Position numbers and translations under genes: made by a program
NCBI RefSeq assembly: GCF_032854445.1
Contig: NC_088297.1
Location: forward strand, 7,241,375 to 7,305,374
Direction: 5' to 3'
Length of the DNA stretch: 64,000 bases
Source of the DNA: Liolophura sinensis
Taxonomy: Eukaryota > Mollusca > Polyplacophora > Chitonida > Chitonidae
Part shown: positions 58,509 through 64,000 of the stretch, piece after piece
How the letters are laid out: each line of letters starts with the position of its first letter
Position numbering within the stretch: position 1 is the stretch's first letter
The notes under the pieces: model-generated
Seen by the model: the letters and a program-made list of their open reading frames with translations, nothing else
Database searches by the model: none
What the model was told of the DNA's origin: nothing

Positions 58509-59110
58509 ACCCCGTGGGGTTTTCGGGGTGATAAGAATAGTACTTTAGCCCTCTAGGCTAGCTTGTCGTAAAAGTCGACTAACCTAGAGCTCTCCTGCGT
58601 GAGCCCGGTGAATATAATAGGCCCACATCTTCCCGGTTGTGTAGGAGGCAACTGGGGAGCGACCTGTTTGTCGTGGGTTGCGACCCGTAATCTACGAGGA
58701 CGGGATCCTGGTGGCTGAGGGCGTGTTGATCTTGCGAGATCCTCACGCCCAACACGTCACTTTGGCTCTTACTTGGGGAGAGACGGGAGGTCGGATGAGC
58801 CCGGTCCGATGAATCGGTTTGGTCATGTCTTGCATCTGCGTGGTCCCAATTGCTTCAATAACATCACATCATTTAGCGAACAAATCTTTTTTCTGAAATA
58901 TCGTTTGCGGGACTACGTTTTGAGGCGGTGGCTCATGGGTCAATCGAGTAGATTGAATTTAACCTTTGGTATAAATCAATCTGTTCGAGTATACCGCATA
59001 TGGAATCCTTGGTGTCTTTCCTGTTGGGTATTCCCAGGTTCAGGCATCGCCCTTGCTGGCACTCCGTGGTGGGTGGGGAACATATGGGGTGAAATTTATA
59101 TCTATATGTC
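58509..59110 (+). promoter_or_regulatory. 5' leader of the retrotransposon
   Basis: About 600 bp, more GC-rich than the flanks, starting with a G/C-rich hairpin-like CCCCGTGGGG. Non-LTR elements usually carry an internal promoter here, but no specific motif can be named. The open frame at 58,773-59,123 overlaps the ORF1 start, has no domain, and is not called. Confidence 0.5.
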
Positions 59111-60271
59111 ATGTCTACCTTAAAACTTACTTCAAATATTCCGAATATATCTAATAGATCTTCCTCTCAGCCGACTTTGTCTTTAAGTGCTGATAAAAAG
59201 AGGAAGTTGTCTGACTCACTGGATAACGAACAGAGCAGTTGGCCGGCTTTCATTGTTCTCTCAACTAAGAGTATACAAAAGCCGGCTTCAAAAATTCACT
59301 TGTTTCTTTTGCAAAGGGCTCTCCAGGGCACAGCTGGAACTTTAAAAAGACTTAAAAAACTGAGATCCGGAGACATTCTCATTGAATGTTTCCGGCAACA
59401 ACAGTCAAAAAATTTACTTAAATTAAATAAAATATCTGACATATCTGTTTTCACATCCCCTCACCATTCCCTGAACAGCTGTCAGGGAATCATTCGTGAC
59501 AGGGATGGTGATATAGCTGACCTGACTGAGGAAGAAATCTGCCAAGAACTAAATTCACAGGGTGTTACCAGAGTGAAACGCTTCGTTACGAAGAAATCTG
59601 GTAATCTCTTTAAACTTAATACATACCTGCTTACCTTTAACACTACCTCCCTTCCGTCTCATATCTACGTTGGCCCGTATAGGTTTAATGTGGATTTATA
59701 TATCCCCAATCGTACACGATGTTTTAATTGACAACGATTTGGGCATGGCAAGGGACAATGTAAGAACAAACTCATTTGCTTCAGATGCGGCAGTGAAGGG
59801 CATGATGGTTTCGACTGCAGCAACACAGTTAAGTGTTGCAACTGCAGTGGAGATCACCTGGCCTCCTCAAGGGACTGTCCGCTTTTTGTTAAGGAAAAGC
59901 AAATTATCAACTTGAAAATTAAAAAGAATATCTCCTATCAGGACGCCCGGAAATTAGCCTCACTTTCTAATACTTCTCTACCGACTTCGTTTGCCAATGT
60001 GGTCAAGCGAGTAGCAACTGTTGCTACTCAGATCTCTTGGACTTGGCCCATTGGAAACGACAAACCTAGTTATGTTTCTGTGCAACTTCCGTCTGAGCCT
60101 TCATTTAGTTCTTCCTCAACTCAAACTCCTTCAAAAGAACAAATAAAAACAGTAAATAGTATAGAACACCCTGGTAAACCAGCTGAGCCCAATTGCCCTA
60201 AAAATGACAAAAATAAGTCCAAAAGTCAATCTCAAAATAATAATGAAATAACTAATAAACCTGGCCACTAG
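59111..60271 (+). pseudogene. Retrotransposon ORF1 (nucleic-acid-binding protein), one stop
   Basis: One frame of 386 codons starting MSTLKLTSNIPNISN. The N-terminal two-thirds is lysine-rich and probably carries an RNA-binding fold (VTRVKRFVTKK). Three zinc knuckles follow: CFN-x (first), CFRCGSEGHDGFDC (CX2CX4HX4C) and CCNCSGDHLASSRDC. The only lesion is TGA at 59,729-59,731, exactly where the second cysteine of knuckle one belongs (TGC or TGT expected). The tail is serine-, asparagine- and lysine-rich. In the family this protein coats element RNA and helps reverse transcription. Confidence 0.88.
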
Positions 60272-60460
60272 GGATCCTATCCAAACTTTCAATAAGTTTG
60301 GTTCGTTGGAGGACGTTGGTCCTTCAACATCAGATGCGGAGGTGATGGATATATCACCCGCATCAGGGAGATCTTCCAGCTGATCTCCACGAAAGGGTCG
60401 TCCTCGGTCCAAACATAAAGCAAAATCTCCTATACGTCTCCCTCCATAATTGCGATATAT

Positions 60461-63400
60461 GACAAAATTATACAGTGGAATTGTCGAGGCCTGAAGGTAA
60501 ATTTTATTGAAATAACACAGCTTGTTCAATCATTAAATCCTATTGCCCTGTGTCTTCAGAAAACTCACCTGAAGACATCTGACAAAGACAAAATAACTTA
60601 AAAACTACTCATTATACAGTATGTACTCGAATGAAGAAGATCGAGCTGCAGGCGGCTCCTCTATCTTCGTCAATAACAATATTTTTTTTACAGCCCTGTT
60701 GCTCTGGATACAGAGCTTCAGGCTGTGGCTGTTCGTGTTTCACTATGTGAAACAATCACATTATGTTCAGTGTATATTCCCCCGAACATTTCTTTGTCAG
60801 CTTTTCAGTTACATAATTTAAAACAACAGTTGTCAAAACCTTTTATACGTATGGGAGATTTTAATTCCCATAACCCCCTATGGTGCAGTAACAACATAAA
60901 TGATAAGGGCAAGATAGTAGAAAACTTCTTATCTAACGAAGAACTGTGTTATTTCAATGATGGTTCTAACACCTATTTACATCCAGGTAATGGCGCTTAT
61001 TCTGCTATCGATCTCACTATCACAGATCCATCATTTCTCCCGGATTTTTCTTGGAAGGTGCATGACGATCTTTGTGGTAGTGACCATTTTCCTATAATCC
61101 TAGAACATATCACTTCTAATTCTTTAGAACGTGTAGCTAGATGAAAAAGAGCAGATGATCCTATGTTAAAATTTAATCAGCTTGTTTTAGAAGCCGCTGA
61201 CAGAACTATCCCTAAGACCTCGAAAAATCCCAAATTCAAAAGTAAACCCTGGTACGACAATGAATGTCGTGAAGGCATAAAGGACCGTAAAAAGGCTGAA
61301 CGCAGATTTAATCATTGTCCTACTGATAATAATTTAAACCAGGTTCGTAATTTTAGAGCTAAGGCTCGTCGATTACTCAAGTCCAAGAGACGATCTTGTT
61401 GGCGGAACTTTGTTTCACGCATTACGTCAGAAACACCCATGCGTAAGGTCTGGAACATGGTTTAGAAACTTAAGGGCAAAAATAACACAGCCAAAGTCCA
61501 GCATTTGAAGGATGGAGACAATATATTAACCTCTCCATCCGATATAGCAAATAAATTAGCTGAGACAATTTCCAAGAAATCTTCTTCTGAGAACTATACT
61601 AAAAAATTCCAACATATTAAAAACCAGAAGGTGAAAACTAAATTGCCCTTTTCTTCTAAAAATTTAGAAGATTATAATTGTCCTTTTAATATCGAGGAAC
61701 TTAAAACTGCATTAAAAAAGGCCCACGATACTGCCTGTGGTCCCGATAACGTATATTATAAGTTTCTGAACCATTTACCACCTGAGCCACTGGAGACTCT
61801 CTTGGACTTGCTTAATGATATTTGGATAACTGGTAATTCTCAACCATCATGGAGGGAGGCATGTATTATCCCGGTTTCTAAACCGGGTAACGATCATACT
61901 GATCCAAATAATTACCGTCCCATAGCTCTTACCAGCTGTGTCTGTAAGACTATGGAACGGATAATTAATGATAGACTTGTTTGGTTTCTGGAAACCAACA
62001 AGTTACTTTCTAATATTTAATGCAGTTTTCGTCAAGGTAGATCCACTATTGATCACCTTGTTCGATTCGAAACCTTTATTCGCAATGGCTTCATGAATAA
62101 CGAACATGTGGTGTCCATATTTTTCGACCTTGAAAAGGCCTACGACACTACATGGAAATATGGTATTTTAAAAGATCTCGCGGATATGGGTCTTAAAGGT
62201 CGCTTACCTATATTTATATCCGAACTTTTATCAGATCGTCAGTTTAAGGTACGGGTGGCGTCCACTCTTTCTGACTCTTATGAGCAGGAAATGGGTGTAC
62301 CCCAGGGCAGCATTCTATCACCAACTCTGTTTAGCATAAAAGTAAATATCCTAGCAAAAACATTAACATCGGGCACAGAGGGTTCTTTATACGTGGATGA
62401 TTTCCTTATATGCTACCGAGCTAAGAATATGAATAATATCGAACGTCAGTTGCAGCTTTGTCTCAATAAGATCGAGAAATGGGCAACTGAAAACGGTTTT
62501 AGATTTTCAACGTCTAAAACCGTCGGTATGCATTTTTGTAATAAACGGAAACTTCATCTTGACCCTGAGCTTAATTTTTTGTGGTGAACAGGTTAAAATT
62601 GTTGGAGAAACAAAATTTTTAGGTATAATATTTGATAGTAAACTATATTTTATACCTCATTTTTAAATGCTTAAAGCTAAATGTACAAAGGCTCTCGATA
62701 TAAATAAGGTCGTATATAGCACCGACTGGGGTGCTGACCGATCAGTTTTACTTAATTTATGTCGTTCTCTGGTGAGGTCTAAATTGGACTATGGATCCAT
62801 CATTTACGGTTCCGCTAGGAAGTCGTACATTAAAATGTTGGATCCTGTTCATCACCAAGGTTTGAGGCTCAGCCTTGGTGCTTTTAAAACCTCACCAGTA
62901 GAAAGTTTATACGTGGAGGCTTCTTTATATAACCGACGTATAAAACTTAGCCTTCAATACGCTAGTAAGCTTAAAGCTCATCCAACAAACCCTGCCTACG
63001 ACTGTGTTTTCAATCCATTATATGTAGACAAATATATTAAATGTCCTAACAAGATCCCTTCGTTCGGTCTTGGCATACGGGACCATATTGTGGGTGCTAA
63101 CATCAAGCTGGAGGATATAGCTCCGGTGTCTTTTCCGGAGTCTCCTCCATGGCTTCTTCCACAAACTAAACTAATATTTGATCTACGTAAATATAATAAA
63201 TCCAATACAAATCCTATTATAATTCAGCAAAGTTTTGCTGAAATCAAGGCCGATTATATGGATTATAAATTTATATATACTGACGGGTCAAAGGATGGGG
63301 ACAGGGTTGCGGCTGTGGCTGTCTTAGAGCAGCGGGTCACTTCTCTTCGTCTGCCACCTTCATCTTCTATCTTTTCTGCAGAGGCCAGGGCTATACTCCT

Positions 63401-64000
63401 GACCTTATCATATGTTTCCTCTGGACATGTACAGAGGGCCGTGATATGCAGCGACTCGCTGCCTTGCCTTTTGGCGATTCAGAATAATAAATTTAAAAAT
63501 CCATTGATACTTGAGATAATAGCCAAACACCGAAAACTAATTAAAAGAGGTAAAGATATTATATTCTGTTGGATGCCAAGTCACACTGGTATCCATGGAA
63601 ACACAGTCGTGGACAGGGAAGCGAAAGCTGCCTCATATAAACCTGTATCTCGGGTTAAAATCCCTTATACTGACGTGAAGTCTAATATTCTTAAATATAT
63701 TCGTCGCCTTTGGCAGGGTGAATGGGACTTGCATATCCATAATAAACTGCATGCCATTCATCTTATCATTGGCTATAATGCCTATACTTGTCTAATGTCT
63801 CGCAGAGACCAAGTAGTTTTAACGAGGTGTCGTATTGGGCATTCTCATCTGACACACAATTTCATCTTAGATGGGAACAGTGCTCCCAAGTGTGTTGGAT
63901 GTGCTGCTCAATACCGCATCAAACATATCCTGGTTGACTGTGTAGACTTTGTTCATGTTCGGCAAAAGTTCTACACGGTCACCTCTATATATGATTTATT
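60461..64000 (+). pseudogene. Retrotransposon ORF2 (endonuclease-RT-RNase H), several lesions
   Basis: Endonuclease: IIQWNCRGLK (60,467), MGDFNSHNPLW (about 60,851), AIDLTITDPS and SDHFPI. RT: PNNYRPIALTSCVCK, FRQGRSTIDHL, FFDLEKAYDTTW (motif A), MGVPQGSILSP, YVDDFLIC (catalytic, intact). RNase H: YTDGSKDG, SAEARA, CSDSLPCLL and VDREAKAA, so the four acidic positions are kept. A C-terminal CVGCAAQYRIKHILVDC knuckle follows. Most of it is in one frame. Stops are at about 60,599 (TAA), 61,142 (TGA), 61,463 (TAG), 62,018 (TAA) and 62,665 (TAA), with a frame excursion at about 60,600-60,690 and a shift in the T run near 62,575. The frame is open at the window edge. Confidence 0.9.

Larger units (their letters stand above)
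58509..64000 (+). mobile_element. I/Nimb-like non-LTR retrotransposon (3' end outside window)
   Basis: It starts at about 58,509 with CCCCGTGGGGTTTTCGGGGT, directly against satellite, and a ~600-bp 5' leader follows. ORF1 (59,111-60,271) has zinc knuckles, and ORF2 (from about 60,461) has endonuclease, reverse transcriptase, RNase H and a C-terminal cysteine/histidine motif. An RNase H domain after RT marks the I-type groups; Nimb elements are well known in molluscs, but the clade needs a tree. Several stops and frameshifts show this copy is not active. The element continues past 64,000. Confidence 0.9.

Overview
This is eukaryotic, intron-bearing, AT-rich DNA crowded with repeats. The tRNA-headed short interspersed elements (SINEs), with tails of the GGCGTAAAACACCAAT-(AAAT)n and GTACGACGCTAAACCCCAAG types, and the I/Nimb-like non-LTR retrotransposon all resemble elements common in marine molluscs. 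A gastropod or bivalve is therefore the most likely source, by inference from family knowledge rather than a search. There are no prokaryotic operons, CRISPR arrays or functional tRNA/rRNA genes.

Positions 1-24,950 are a mosaic of recent duplications. A 3,031-bp unit is tandemly repeated (402-3,432 and 3,433-6,463). A third copy lies in a longer block at 20,722-24,940, and its tail half recurs at 9,082-10,600. A second block (6,532-9,081) is repeated at 14,052-16,669. These blocks carry a 47-bp minisatellite, older SINE insertions, a roughly 110-bp dispersed module and a minus-strand peptide fragment that looks like part of a transposase. Positions 10,640-12,960 are a large array of a 72-bp repeat, most units of which contain a short inverted repeat. 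Small arrays of the same unit recur near 26.7, 29.9 and 31.5 kb.

Positions 25-33 kb hold a decayed I/Nimb-like retrotransposon (26.9-29.3 kb), more 72-bp units, paired inverted SINE tails and a 15-bp minisatellite.

The one clear host gene is on the minus strand at about 34.3-42.6 kb. It is a GAREM-like adaptor with CABIT-domain exons, a Tyr-Glu-Asn (Grb2-type) motif, proline-rich segments and a C-terminal SAM domain ending in WRPI. Its longest intron holds a decayed CR1-like retrotransposon, SINE pieces and a long TA microsatellite. Part of the first CABIT half was not found.

Positions 42.6-48.7 kb show no supported gene. A different 47-bp minisatellite follows at 48.73-49.51 kb. From 50.2 to 58.5 kb a roughly 550-bp satellite occurs first in forward and then in inverted orientation, meeting in a near-perfect palindrome at 56.74 kb. 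A Tc1/mariner transposon with one nonsense codon sits inside the forward array. Between the arrays is a small ORF (54,048-54,434) with promoter-like upstream repeats. The inverted array is cut by an I/Nimb-like non-LTR retrotransposon (58,509 to the window end) whose ORF1 is broken by a stop at a zinc-knuckle cysteine and whose ORF2 has endonuclease, reverse transcriptase and RNase H regions with scattered lesions.
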